41,569 nt of DNA from Chloroflexota bacterium (GCA_027622595.1 JAQBZZ010000012.1:1-41569), one strand, 5' to 3'; counted from the first letter of the stretch, positions 1 through 8,133 are shown. The notes: generated by a model not told the origin, from the letters alone. A program made the numbers and translations.

Positions 1-1091
1 GCCTCGCCCCTCTGCACACCGGCGTACCGTAGGCCCTCCAGGTGGAACTGGTGAAAGAGGGTGAAGCCGTCGTACATATTCTCGAAGGACAGGTCGCTTG
101 GGCTGATCCCTGCGCCCTCGTACAGCTTCCGTCCCGTGCTGTCGCCGGCGTCCTGCCATTCCTCTAGGGTGGCTACGAGACCTCGGGAAGCAGGCAATGT
201 CCTGGTATGGTTAAGGATATAAGCAGGTTTCTGTTTCATGTCCTTGGCACGCTCGGCAGTTGTAATGAGGAATGCCCCGGCAACTTGGATGGGCATGTCG
301 TTATCGAAGAGGTTAGCGGGTTTGGCTATCCACCGTGCTCCCAGATATTCCTCAACCGTCAATGGCTCCGGCCTGTGTTGTGCCCAGAACCCCTCTGGAT
401 ACAGCAGCCCATTTCTCTTCGAATTCACCACAAAGGGGGCCATCATATCGTGATTCTTGCCATATTTCCGACAATACGCTTCGAACACCATGGCCGTGTG
501 ATAACATGCCACGGTACCCCACAGAGACGTCCATTTGCCAGGTCCAGAAACGGTGTCCCCCGCGGCGGCTCCTTGCCCCACATAGTATCGGCCTCCATAG
601 TTGTGCCAGCCCTTCAACACCAGGCAGACGTCAGTGAGGCCTTCTCCAACGGCCTGGGCGGCAACGACTAACGAGTTGGACATACATCCCGGACCGTACG
701 CGGTGTACTTCACGTTTGTCAACTCCGGCATGTTCTTGAGAATCCACTCCGAACTCAGTCTCGACACGCCGTCCAGCGGGTTGTCGGTGGACTGATAGGT
801 GTTAAGGAAGTCTTCGGAAACAGGCTTCCCTGATGGCCATGGAGAACCAGTAGATGTGTCCGGGGCCATCACCAGCCCAGTGACCTGATCTGGCGACACC
901 CCCGCGTCCTCAATGGCCCTCCGAAGAGCCAGGATACTCAAGGCTCCCACACTTGAATCGGTTTTCTCATCCCAACGCCGTGCAGTGGGGGAGACTCCAA
1001 TGCCGACGGCGGCTACCTTCCCCTTATGGTTCCAAACTCCCAACCCCTCTGTGCTTCTATACATAGACGCCGGTGCGATCTCAGTTGGCAT
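1..1091 (-). CDS. Thiolase-like acyl-CoA protein (SCP-x type), partial at left edge
   Basis: An open frame starts at ATG 1091 and runs 363 codons to the window edge without a stop, so the C-terminus is missing. The start follows GGGAAGGAG about 9 bases upstream. The translation resembles the sterol-carrier/non-specific lipid-transfer type of thiolase. Near residue 28 is VAAVGIGVSP, then ALRRAIEDAGVSPDQV, and around residue 133 GPGCMSNSLVVAAQAV, where Cys136 sits in the position of the thiolase nucleophile. Such proteins cleave or condense 3-ketoacyl-CoA and very often need a DUF35 partner, which is encoded 49 bases upstream in the same operon. The substrate cannot be told; steroid- or branched-chain-type acyl-CoA is plausible. 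The family call is fairly secure, activity less so because the C-terminal His/Cys motifs are outside the window. Confidence 0.8.
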   Translation of the reverse strand, partial: MPTEIAPASMYRSTEGLGVWNHKGKVAAVGIGVSPTARRWDEKTDSSVGALSILALRRAIEDAGVSPDQVTGLVMAPDTSTGSPWPSGKPVSEDFLNTYQSTDNPLDGVSRLSSEWILKNMPELTNVKYTAYGPGCMSNSLVVAAQAVGEGLTDVCLVLKGWHNYGGRYYVGQGAAAGDTVSGPGKWTSLWGTVACYHTAMVFEAYCRKYGKNHDMMAPFVVNSKRNGLLYPEGFWAQHRPEPLTVEEYLGARWIAKPANLFDNDMPIQVAGAFLITTAERAKDMKQKPAYILNHTRTLPASRGLVATLEEWQDAGDSTGRKLYEGAGISPSDLSFENMYDGFTLFHQFHLEGLRYAGVQRGE

Positions 1092-1140
1092 TGTTTACTC
1101 CTTCCCTGATATTACACATCCATCTTCAACGATAGTGAGG

Positions 1141-1554
1141 CTAACCCACCACCCGCCACTCGGGGACCTTTTGGCCTGTCGCCGGGGTCGTCTCGAACTC
1201 CACCTGTACATTGGCTCCCACCGGAACCTTGTCAACCGGAGTCCCCGGAAGATGGGAGAGCATGTTGATGCCAGGGTCTTCTTCCAACTGTATCACCGCG
1301 ACGTTGAAGGGCTGATCCACAGCGAGGCTTACGACAGGACTGTCGTACATCACCCCGTAGCCGTATACCTTGCCGCGGCCGCTCACCTCGCGCCACTCCA
1401 GATTGCCCCCGGAGCCACACTTAGAGCACGCCTCCTTTGGCGGGTGCTGTAACCTGTCGCAGGCTTTGCAGTTCTGGATCACAAGCCGGCCCTCGTTACA
1501 AGCGTCCCAGAAGGGCTTGTCCAACTCCTCTGGTATCGGTGACTGTTTTGGCAA
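1141..1554 (-). CDS. DUF35 zinc-ribbon/OB-fold acyl-CoA-binding protein
   Basis: 137 aa. The frame is open further upstream, but the ribosome site AGGAGG (1561-1566) lies inside that extension and sits 6 bases before TTG 1554, so the protein should start MPKQSPIPEEL. Residues 29-46 form a rubredoxin-like zinc ribbon (Cys29, Cys32, Cys43, Cys46) and the rest is an OB fold with GRGKVYGYGV. This is the classic Zn-ribbon plus DUF35 architecture of proteins that bind acyl-CoA and form a complex with thiolase-like enzymes, where they channel the substrate. It lies between the CoA-transferase and the thiolase on the same strand with short gaps, supporting one transcript. It ends in TAG. Confidence 0.9.
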   Translation of the reverse strand: MPKQSPIPEELDKPFWDACNEGRLVIQNCKACDRLQHPPKEACSKCGSGGNLEWREVSGRGKVYGYGVMYDSPVVSLAVDQPFNVAVIQLEEDPGINMLSHLPGTPVDKVPVGANVQVEFETTPATGQKVPEWRVVG

Positions 1555-1621
1555 CTCCCACCTCCTAATCAAGATTTAGCATAAGGCACACTCCAAGCCA
1601 ATTATCCCATGCACATGCCAT

Positions 1622-4309
1622 TTACACAACACCGCTCTCAGCCAATAGCGCCAGCTCCTGCAGCGAGAGCCCCAGTTCTTCACAGAAGATAGCCTCGTTA
1701 TTTTCCCCAATCAAGGGCGCTCGCCTGGAGATTCGCCACGGCGAGCCGTTGTAGATGCCGGCCGACCCCGGGTATGTGAAGGTACAGCCCAACTCGGGGT
1801 GCTCGACGGCCGTCCAGAATCCCCGGTCATGAAGGTGTCCATCATCAATCAAGTCATCCAGGGTACGTATGGCCCCCCAGGTGAAGCCGCGTTCCTGACC
1901 GCCGTGGTAGACCTCATCCTGGGTGCGAGTCGCTACGAACTCGACAAATAGCTGGTGGATGTGTTCGCCGTTCTCCCTGATCGCCTGAATGTCCTGGTAT
2001 TTGTCGTCCTTGAGGTCGTCGGCCATGCCGTAGCTATCCATCCACTCAGCCAGCGTTTCCAACTGTTTTGGAGTTAACCTTGCGGGAGCTACGGAGGCAT
2101 TGATGTATTTGCCATCCTTGCACAGTAGCTGGCTTTTGGGTTGGGTGAAGCCGGTTGGAGCAGAAGCATGGCGACCGGTGTTGCGGCGTACCTCCTGTCC
2201 TGTGTATATATAGGTAGCGACGTGCATCTCTGTGGTGAGGGCGCAGGCATCATGAATCGAAGCGTCGATGTACTGACCCCTGCCACTTGCCGAGCGGTAA
2301 TTCAGTGCAGCCATGATTCCAATATAGGCGTAGTGGCCTCCCATGTGCCAGGCCTGCCCACCACCGCCTGCAATAGGCGGAGGATCATCCACATCATGCT
2401 CGTTGTAGCCGCAGCAACCCATCTGACCGCCGGCGGCCAGTTGCACAAGGTCGCTGGTGACGTAGTCCTTCCACGGGCCGGTCTGCCCGAACGGCGTGAG
2501 GGAGCACATTATGAGGCGCGGGTTGTCCTTAACCAGGTCATCGTATCCAAGCCCAATCGAGGCCATATACCCGGGCTTGCAGGTCTCCAATATCACGTCC
2601 GCCTTTTCCGTGATCTGTTTAAACAGCCGACGCCCGTCTTCAGTCTCCAGGCTAAGGGTTATCCCTCTTTTAGAAGTATTGTAGTGCCAGAACGAAAGAC
2701 TACGCTCCCGGTGAGGCACGTCCTGGTAGAAGGGACCAACGGCTCTGGTGGACTCACCGCCGGGTGGCTCTATTTTGATGACATCAGCTCCCAGGTCTGC
2801 CATGAGCTTTCCGCACCACTGTCCCTTCTCGTCGCTGATTTCCAGGACGCGCACGCCCGACAGGGGACCCGAACCGGAACTGCCCGGGCCAGCCCGGTTG
2901 TTAAAGGAATGCCTTGATGTTACAAACTTGTCCCTCTCCTCAGGCTCCATCGGGCCCGCCTGAAGGATGTCCTTGATATATGAATAGCCATCCATTGCGG
3001 GGGGCCAGAACGTGCCGTCCTCGTATCCTGCCACGAACTCTTCGTGAGACATACCCAGAATTCCCTCGAACACCTCGCGGTTGTGCTGTCCGATCAGCGG
3101 AGCTGGCAAGTGATTGATTGCGGGCGACTCGGAGAGCTTGAACGGGGCGTTCTGAAACTTACGGGGGCCCAAGACCGGGTGATCCATCTCGGTGTATAAG
3201 CCGCGATGCCGGAGTTGAGGGTCGTTCTCCACCCGGTCCTTGTTGCTCTGAACGGGCATGGCTCTGACGCCCGAGGCCTGGCACCGCTCCATTATGTCAT
3301 AACGTTCCAGTGTACTTGTCCAGGCCTCGATCCCCTTGTCCAGTTCCTCCTGGTGCAGGAGTCGGCCCCGGAGTGTGGCAAACTTGCTTCCCGTCGTCCA
3401 GGGCGGAGCGCCCATCACCTGAACAAGTTGCCGCCACTCCCGGTCTGTGAAGCAGGCGATGGCACACCAGTCGTAGTATCCTCCCCCCTTGGTGCGATAC
3501 GCGTTGTGCGGGGCGACGGTTGGGCCTCGGTAGTTGTTGAGGAGAGGAGTGCCAGGCCAATGAGAGCGGTTACCCGGAGGGAACCCTTCCCTGCGCGTGC
3601 TTCGTCCATTGACCGTCATGTCAAGCAGGGCGGAGCCATTGAGAGGAATGCCGAGCATCATCTGGGAGAGGTCAACGTGCTGTCCCATGCCTGTCATATT
3701 GCGATGGTTGAGGGCAGTCAGGGCTGCCATGGCAGTATACATGCCGCCGGTATCGTCCAGGTACGACCAGCCCCAGCCGGCGGGCTCTTCACCAGGGAGA
3801 CCGGACAGGTGCGTCAGTCCCGAGAGGGCCTGGGCCACCGGCCCCATCGTCTGGTAATGATGATGACGCCCTGTATGCCCAAATCCCGCCTGGGAGACGT
3901 AGACGATACCCGGGTTGATTTCGCGCATCTCTTCATAGCTCAGTCCCCAGTTTTGTAGGACACGGGAGCTGTAATTCTCCACTACGACATCGGACACCGC
4001 AATCAGGCGCTTGATGAGGTCAAGACCCTTCGGCGAGCGTAAGTTGAGGGATATCCCCAGCTTATTGGCGTTGGTATCATTAAACACATAGTTGGAATTA
4101 AGACTAGGCTCTATACCCTCCAGGTTAAACAGGTTGGGGTTCCTTATCATATCGGGGCTTTGCGGCCACTCTATCTTGATGACCTCGGCACCCAAGGAGC
4201 CTAGCCAGCGGCATCCCCAGGGGCCGGCCCGCACCCAGGTGAAATCCAGGACCCGGATGCCAGCCAGTGCTCTCGGCTTGGCAGTCTCTCTAGCTTGTGC
4301 CTGCACCAT
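1622..4309 (-). CDS. Double-domain class III CoA-transferase (CaiB/BaiF fusion), copy 1
   Basis: 895 aa, roughly twice the usual 400-aa CaiB/BaiF/formyl-CoA transferase. ATG 4309 follows AGGAGG by 7 bases. Domain 1 (about residues 14-445) begins GIRVLDFTWVRAGPWGCRWL and holds an Asp pair, D185-D186, before TGGMY. D185 aligns with the catalytic Asp of formyl-CoA transferase. Domain 2 (about 482-895) begins GVRVLEISDEKGQWCGKLMA and has Trp654-His655 at the matching place, so it probably lacks the nucleophile. The enzyme should move CoA between carboxylic acids. Family members normally work as interlocked dimers, so this polypeptide looks like a built-in pseudo-dimer. DddD (DMSP CoA-transferase/lyase) has a similar two-domain plan but the substrate here is unknown. 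Upstream gene of the DUF35-thiolase operon. Confidence 0.9.
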   Translation of the reverse strand: MVQAQARETAKPRALAGIRVLDFTWVRAGPWGCRWLGSLGAEVIKIEWPQSPDMIRNPNLFNLEGIEPSLNSNYVFNDTNANKLGISLNLRSPKGLDLIKRLIAVSDVVVENYSSRVLQNWGLSYEEMREINPGIVYVSQAGFGHTGRHHHYQTMGPVAQALSGLTHLSGLPGEEPAGWGWSYLDDTGGMYTAMAALTALNHRNMTGMGQHVDLSQMMLGIPLNGSALLDMTVNGRSTRREGFPPGNRSHWPGTPLLNNYRGPTVAPHNAYRTKGGGYYDWCAIACFTDREWRQLVQVMGAPPWTTGSKFATLRGRLLHQEELDKGIEAWTSTLERYDIMERCQASGVRAMPVQSNKDRVENDPQLRHRGLYTEMDHPVLGPRKFQNAPFKLSESPAINHLPAPLIGQHNREVFEGILGMSHEEFVAGYEDGTFWPPAMDGYSYIKDILQAGPMEPEERDKFVTSRHSFNNRAGPGSSGSGPLSGVRVLEISDEKGQWCGKLMADLGADVIKIEPPGGESTRAVGPFYQDVPHRERSLSFWHYNTSKRGITLSLETEDGRRLFKQITEKADVILETCKPGYMASIGLGYDDLVKDNPRLIMCSLTPFGQTGPWKDYVTSDLVQLAAGGQMGCCGYNEHDVDDPPPIAGGGGQAWHMGGHYAYIGIMAALNYRSASGRGQYIDASIHDACALTTEMHVATYIYTGQEVRRNTGRHASAPTGFTQPKSQLLCKDGKYINASVAPARLTPKQLETLAEWMDSYGMADDLKDDKYQDIQAIRENGEHIHQLFVEFVATRTQDEVYHGGQERGFTWGAIRTLDDLIDDGHLHDRGFWTAVEHPELGCTFTYPGSAGIYNGSPWRISRRAPLIGENNEAIFCEELGLSLQELALLAESGVV

Positions 4310-4609
4310 GGATACACCTCCTGTCCCGATACAGTCATGCTACGACTTTATTCATATGATTGTCGTAGGACGCTGTTTTCGCCCATATGTAATTTGGGCA
4401 ACGACGATCAGGTAAGCAATGCAGCCGCATTTTATTCCAAAATAAAGCATCCGTCGAGTTTTCAAGAAGCCAGAGAATGAAGATAGCCAATAATGCGATT
4501 TGCCTACAGATTGCCTGTAACCAGTATTTTCTGGAACTGGCAGCGGTTGAGGAGTAATATAGACAAGTTTCTAACAAACAATGTCCGTACCATAAAGCGA
4601 GGATCAATT
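4310..4609. other. Intergenic region between divergent CoA-transferase and VOC genes
   Basis: About 300 bases separate the two divergent starts. Open frames cross it, but none has a good ribosome site or recognisable protein. It should hold promoters for both directions; I could not pick a convincing -35/-10 pair. Confidence 0.5.
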
Positions 4610-5017
4610 TTGACGACCTATAAGTTCAACCACGTACATCTGAAGGCCCCAGACCCGGAAAAGAGTGCCGACTGGTATGTCAATGCCTTCAATTTCAAGA
4701 TACTGAGTAACACAGTACGCGCGTCGGGCAGCCGGTTCGTCCGCTGCGAGACCTCGGACGGGATCATCGTGAACATCTCAGGCGCGGGCAATGACGAGCA
4801 GATTGGGAATGGCGACGCCTCTGTTCACTGGGGACTCGAGCACTTCGGCATCGAAGTAGATGACCTGGATACCGAGCTTAAGCGTTTAGCAGACCTGGGG
4901 GCCAGGCTGCTTGAGGGACCAAACGACTCTCCGACCGGCATGCGCATAGCATTCATTCAGGGCCCTAACGATGTTAGAATAGAGCTGATGCAACCCCCCA
5001 CAAAGCGAGAGTCTTGA
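4610..5017 (+). CDS. VOC-family (glyoxalase/bleomycin-resistance) protein
   Basis: 135 aa starting at TTG 4610, six bases after GAGGA (4599-4603). The upstream ATG in this frame (4493) would add 39 residues unlike the family. The sequence reads as one vicinal-oxygen-chelate unit: FNHVHLKAPDPEKSADWYVN opens the first beta-alpha-beta-beta-beta module, HFGIEVDDLDTELKRLADLG the second, and GPNDVRIELMQPP ends it. Likely metal-ligand positions are His48-type (NHVHL), His (EHFGIEV) and Glu (IELMQ). These proteins include dioxygenases, epimerases and lyases. The neighbouring acyl-CoA genes could suggest a methylmalonyl-CoA-epimerase-like or ring-cleavage role, but nothing in the sequence decides this. 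Confidence 0.85.
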   Translation: MTTYKFNHVHLKAPDPEKSADWYVNAFNFKILSNTVRASGSRFVRCETSDGIIVNISGAGNDEQIGNGDASVHWGLEHFGIEVDDLDTELKRLADLGARLLEGPNDSPTGMRIAFIQGPNDVRIELMQPPTKRES

Positions 5018-5041
5018 TATTGATTACCTACCTCAGCCGGC

Positions 5042-5059
5042 TTTGCACATAAACCCCCA
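5042..5059. repeat. Left terminal inverted repeat of the IS (imperfect)
   Basis: TTTGCACATAAACCCCCA, about 14/18 matching the inward-read right end at 6373-6390. It lies just beyond the transposase stop. Confidence 0.5.
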
Positions 5060-5062
5060 TTT

Positions 5063-6328
5063 CTAGGCTACTTCTTGTGCAACTGACATTCCTGCACAAA
5101 TAGTCGGCGCGATGCCCAACTCATGTATGGACTGTATCAAGACACAGATGTTGTGGCAGAGAACCTTGGCAAGTACCTCGTTGACCATGCCCCCATCGCT
5201 CTTGCTCCGAACAGCGTCCCCGAATTTGCCCTTTATCATCGAGAACACAGTCTCTACGTTGGAGCGCTTGTGGTAGTGGTCCAGGAATTCTCGCTGATTG
5301 AAGGCGAAGAAGTGGTACATCCGTGCCCAGGCAGAGTTGTCTATCGGGACAATCTCCCCGTTCACAGCACCAAGAGCGGGGGCAGTATTGGCCTTGAAGG
5401 GTATGTACGGGGTTGCTCCCAGGGATTCAGCAAAATGCATGTTGAAACGGCTCGTGTACCCCTTGTCGGCGGATATCTCGTTGACCTGGAAGTGCTAGGC
5501 AGTTTGCTCTAGGAGTGGCTTGAAGTAGTTGGTGTCACTGGCAGACCATCCGGTCATTTCCACGGCGGTCACGATGTGGGTCTTTACGCCACAGACTAGG
5601 TGAGCCTTGACCCACTCGCGGTTGTCTATCTCCCGCCCATACTTCTTGCTAAACCACCGGATGAATCGGCTGGTGCTGAAGCCGCTGGAGTCTATGGCAA
5701 ACTCGGTTTCCACCACCTTCAGAGGCAGACTACTGGCAGTTATCAAGGATTTCAGTATCGGGGTCAACTCTGAGTTGCTCAGGTAGCTGGACACGGAGTT
5801 GAAGTGTGGTGTGGTGGCGACAAGTCCCGTAGCCTGGGCCGCTCGAACATCGGTGGTGAAGCGACGTGAACTAAATCCTGTGTAGACCTTGTAGGCCGTC
5901 GCAAAGACCATATCAGCCATAGGCAATCGAGGACGCCCGTTGGTCTGGATAGGCTGTGGGACCGACTGGCATAGGTCTGCCAGGAGAGCCATGAACCGAG
6001 CCTTCTCGCTGGTCTGGGCCTTGTTGTAGGCCGTCCAATCCTGCCCGTAGGTGACTTGTACCTCTTTGGTCTCCGTGACAGTCTGGCGAAGGGTGTCTGT
6101 CACTGACTCGTCTGGGTGGGTCTCCCTCTTTATGGTGTACTGCACGGCAAAGATATGCTTACACAGGACACCCCTAGTTTCATGGTCGGGGCAGGTACAC
6201 GTACCCTCCGCCATATTGACCTCATAAGTGCCATTGCCTGATTGAGAGGGTACCATCCAGACCTTACCCTTGTGCGCCAGCTTGACCAGTGCTGCAATTT
6301 CCAATCCTCGTTGCTCTCTTCCATCCAT
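5063..6328 (-). pseudogene. SWIM zinc-finger DDE transposase with one in-frame TAG
   Basis: 422 codons in one continuous frame, with a single TAG at 5495-5497 (codon 278). ATG 6328 follows GAAGGTGATGAC. The N-terminal part has a SWIM zinc finger (Cys44, Cys46, Cys56, His58: CTCPDH...VLCKH). The DDE triad can be read as Asp213 (AIDSSGF), Asp288 (SADKGYTS) and Glu359 (SNVETVFSMI), with the last two after the TAG. The TAG sits in EQTA*HFQV where relatives of this type probably have Lys, so one AAG-to-TAG change would explain it. As normally translated, the protein loses half its catalytic site. Either a decayed copy or a gene needing readthrough; see the TAG finding. Confidence 0.8.
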
Positions 6329-6361
6329 GTCATCACCTTCTGGCTATATACGCTCTACGTA

Positions 6362-6390
6362 TATAATATCAGGTGGGGGTTGATTTGTCA
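6362..6390 (-). promoter_or_regulatory. Promoter of the transposase (TTGACA-17-TATTAT)
   Basis: On the minus strand TTGACA (complement of 6385-6390) is followed after 17 bases by TATTAT (complement of 6362-6367). This is a near-consensus sigma-70 promoter about 34 bases before the transposase ATG. It overlaps the opposite-facing promoter of the zinc-ribbon gene. Confidence 0.75.
6373..6390. repeat. Right terminal inverted repeat of the IS (imperfect)
   Basis: Inward-read TTGACAAATCAACCCCCA, paired with 5042-5059. Contains the -35 box of the transposase promoter. Confidence 0.5.
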
Positions 6391-6407
6391 ACACTTTCGG
6401 TATATAT
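6379..6407 (+). promoter_or_regulatory. Promoter of the zinc-ribbon gene (TTGATT-17-TATATT)
   Basis: TTGATT at 6379-6384, 17 bases, then TATATT at 6402-6407, placing the transcript start near 6414 and the first gene at 6446. Its -35 box overlaps that of the divergent transposase promoter, so the two probably compete. Confidence 0.55.
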
Positions 6408-6445
6408 TGGTTTAGGGTAGATAATTTCATTGCTGAGGAGGTGCT

Positions 6446-6616
6446 ATGGCAATTCAGAAGGTAAATATCAAGGGCTATCGGTGCCTGAGATGTGAGCACG
6501 AGTGGGTGCCGCGTCTGGGTAAGGCGCCCGCGACTTGCCCTAACTGTCGCTCTCCCTATTGGCACAAGCCAATAGAGCGGCATTCTGTATCGGAGGCACG
6601 CAAAAAAGTAATCTAA
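6446..6616 (+). CDS. Small zinc-ribbon protein (56 aa)
   Basis: Too short for the usual length cut-off but convincing: GAGGAGG (6435-6441) lies 4 bases before ATG 6446, and a promoter lies upstream. The protein carries two Cys-x2-Cys knuckles (CLRC and CPNC) separated by 15 residues, a short zinc ribbon, with HEWVPR and WHKPIER around it and a basic tail. Such one-domain ribbons are often nucleic-acid-binding or act as anti-repressors. It leads a small plus-strand cassette followed by a 334-aa coiled-coil protein and another zinc-ribbon protein. No specific function can be assigned. Confidence 0.75.
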   Translation: MAIQKVNIKGYRCLRCEHEWVPRLGKAPATCPNCRSPYWHKPIERHSVSEARKKVI

Positions 6617-6683
6617 AGCGAACGGGTGGGGGCTGCCAAGTTTTGCAGGCAAGACAACCCCACACCCGCAGAAGGAAAGGCAA

Positions 6684-7688
6684 ATGAGTGGCTTCACATA
6701 TGGCCTCGACGGGCCAAGTAATTGGCAGCTACCTACGGATGTTCCGTACCCAAACAGCAATCCACTGTTGTTTACAACAAGGGGATTGAACGGGTCGCCC
6801 TTGGTGTACGAGGGCGGGTGGAACGGGAATCCCAGTATCAGTGTGCTCGCTTCGATGGACCCGAACCGGATAACGCCGTGGACGAATAGTGGTATATGGG
6901 ATGGGGGGCTATTAAGCGACAGGGTCACATTACTCAATGGAGCGGGAAGCATATCCATAGAAGGACACTCGGTTGATGAAGTAAACCCGGGTTCCGTCAT
7001 ACAGGCTGGGGGTATCAACTCTTTGGTTGTAGACCCTTGGGAAACTGAGCCGCTCTTGACCAGGGGCGTAGAAGTCTGGAGCAGCCCATGTAATGTCATA
7101 AGCAACAGCGAAGGATTGCAGCCCTGGAGAATGACGTATGGCGTGGAATCCATGCCAATGGCAAATCCCCACCTCCAAATTACTGCGGGCCTAGGTGATG
7201 CCCTTGCCAATAGTCCAGGCGGGCCGAGCATTGGTGCGCAAATGAATGGGCTGGGCACGTTACCGATAACACTTGATGGCCTATGGATTGGTAGGCAGGA
7301 AATACTGCATGGGGGATATCCATCTCCGGTACCGGGCAGTCTACATGACATCCTAACGGCCACCTTTCCACCTACCACTGAGGAGCATCTAGAGGAACAT
7401 AAGTCCCGCATAGAAAGACTTGAAGAAGATGTGGCACAAGAAGATGCTGACCTTCGACGAATTAACTGTGCACTAGCAGAGGAACGCAAGATGCGTATCA
7501 AGGCTGAAAAAGCAGCCCAGAATGCCCAGGCGCAGGACAGCGAGCGATTCAAGGCATTGGAGACAGCAGTCACATATTCGGAAAGGGATCTCTCTAACGC
7601 CTGCACTAACATTGCTAGGATTGATGGGGAAGTAACGATGCTTCGTGAAGTATATGAAGGTAACGACGAGCCGGACTTCTTAAATTGA
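6684..7688 (+). CDS. Unknown protein with Gly/Asn/Pro-rich body and C-terminal coiled coil (334 aa)
   Basis: I do not recognise a family. ATG 6684 follows GAAGGAAAGG. Residues 1-230 are rich in Gly, Asn, Pro, Ser and Trp with a repeated feel (NGSPLVYEGGWNGNPSIS, GGINSLVVDPWE), without a signal peptide or membrane segment. Residues about 231-325 are a strongly charged heptad-like coiled coil (EEHLEEHKSRIERLEEDVAQ). The layout recalls a structural or adhesion-like protein with a coiled-coil stalk, perhaps phage- or element-derived, but that is inference. It lies between two zinc-ribbon genes on the same strand. A long open frame also runs antisense through it, which shows unusual codon composition rather than a second gene. 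Confidence 0.6.
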   Translation: MSGFTYGLDGPSNWQLPTDVPYPNSNPLLFTTRGLNGSPLVYEGGWNGNPSISVLASMDPNRITPWTNSGIWDGGLLSDRVTLLNGAGSISIEGHSVDEVNPGSVIQAGGINSLVVDPWETEPLLTRGVEVWSSPCNVISNSEGLQPWRMTYGVESMPMANPHLQITAGLGDALANSPGGPSIGAQMNGLGTLPITLDGLWIGRQEILHGGYPSPVPGSLHDILTATFPPTTEEHLEEHKSRIERLEEDVAQEDADLRRINCALAEERKMRIKAEKAAQNAQAQDSERFKALETAVTYSERDLSNACTNIARIDGEVTMLREVYEGNDEPDFLN

Positions 7689-7733
7689 CGGCTCCAATCA
7701 GCGCGGCAATGAGTCACAAAAAGGGAGGTTATC

Positions 7734-7931
7734 ATGGCAATAGAATCTCGCACTCCATGTATCAACTGTGGTGGGACTGCTTTTACACGTAATGAGAAGC
7801 TCATGGCGCTAGTCGAAATTGACCAACAGGGTAACGTTCAGCTTGGGGCTTCCGTTCTCCCGATTATCGCCCTTGCTTGTAATAGCTGTGGGGCCCCTCG
7901 TCTCTTCCATCCTGGCATTGCTGGGGGATAG
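7734..7931 (+). CDS. Small zinc-ribbon protein (65 aa)
   Basis: ATG 7734 is preceded by AAGGGAGG at a 6-base distance, a strong ribosome site. The protein has two Cys-x2-Cys knuckles, CINC near residue 9 and CNSC near residue 49, separated by a beta-rich stretch (LMALVEIDQQGNVQLGASVL) and followed by GAPRLFHPGI. This suggests a compact zinc ribbon with an inserted hairpin, of unknown function. It is the last gene of the plus-strand cassette that starts at 6446 and ends in TAG. Confidence 0.7.
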   Translation: MAIESRTPCINCGGTAFTRNEKLMALVEIDQQGNVQLGASVLPIIALACNSCGAPRLFHPGIAGG

Positions 7932-8004
7932 TGTAAGGTCACCGGCTATCGTGACAATCTTGCTTTCCATAGTCGCATCTCCTTTTTGGGGGCAGAATAT
8001 TCTC

Positions 8005-8082
8005 TTGCACAAAAAGCCCTCTCATTTAGCTAGTTTTTGTGCAACCTTAACCCTTTTTGTGCAAATGGGCTTTCTTGTACAA
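8005..8082. promoter_or_regulatory. Cluster of four TTGYRCAA palindromic sites
   Basis: TTGCACAA at 8005-8012, TTGTGCAA at 8037-8044 and 8057-8064, and the perfect palindrome TTGTACAA at 8075-8082. Two are extended by T or A tracts. The cluster ends 22 bases before the -35 box of the metzincin gene, as expected for a multi-site operator. The regulator is not identified. Confidence 0.5.
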
Positions 8083-8104
8083 ACCCACCTCAGCCACAAT
8101 ATGC

Positions 8105-8133
8105 TTGATAAGCCGGCTTATATGCTGTATATC
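8105..8133 (+). promoter_or_regulatory. Putative promoter of the secreted metzincin (TTGATA-17-TATATC)
   Basis: TTGATA at 8105-8110 and TATATC at 8128-8133, 17 bases apart, put the transcript start about 45 bases before ATG 8186. Confidence 0.5.

Larger units (their letters stand above)
5042..6390. mobile_element. Insertion sequence, about 1.35 kb, with imperfect terminal inverted repeats
   Basis: The transposase gene on the minus strand is bracketed by 18-bp imperfect inverted repeats, 5042-5059 and 6373-6390. Read inward they match at about 14 of 18 positions and share ACCCCCA. The right repeat contains the TTGACA -35 box of the transposase promoter, a common arrangement in insertion sequences. 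I see no clear target-site duplication outside the repeats, so the exact ends are provisional. Confidence 0.6.

Noticed and set aside
6344-7804. 486-aa minus-strand open frame
   Set aside because: It overlaps three plus-strand genes with good ribosome sites, has no family resemblance and no ribosome site of its own. Kept only as a composition anomaly.
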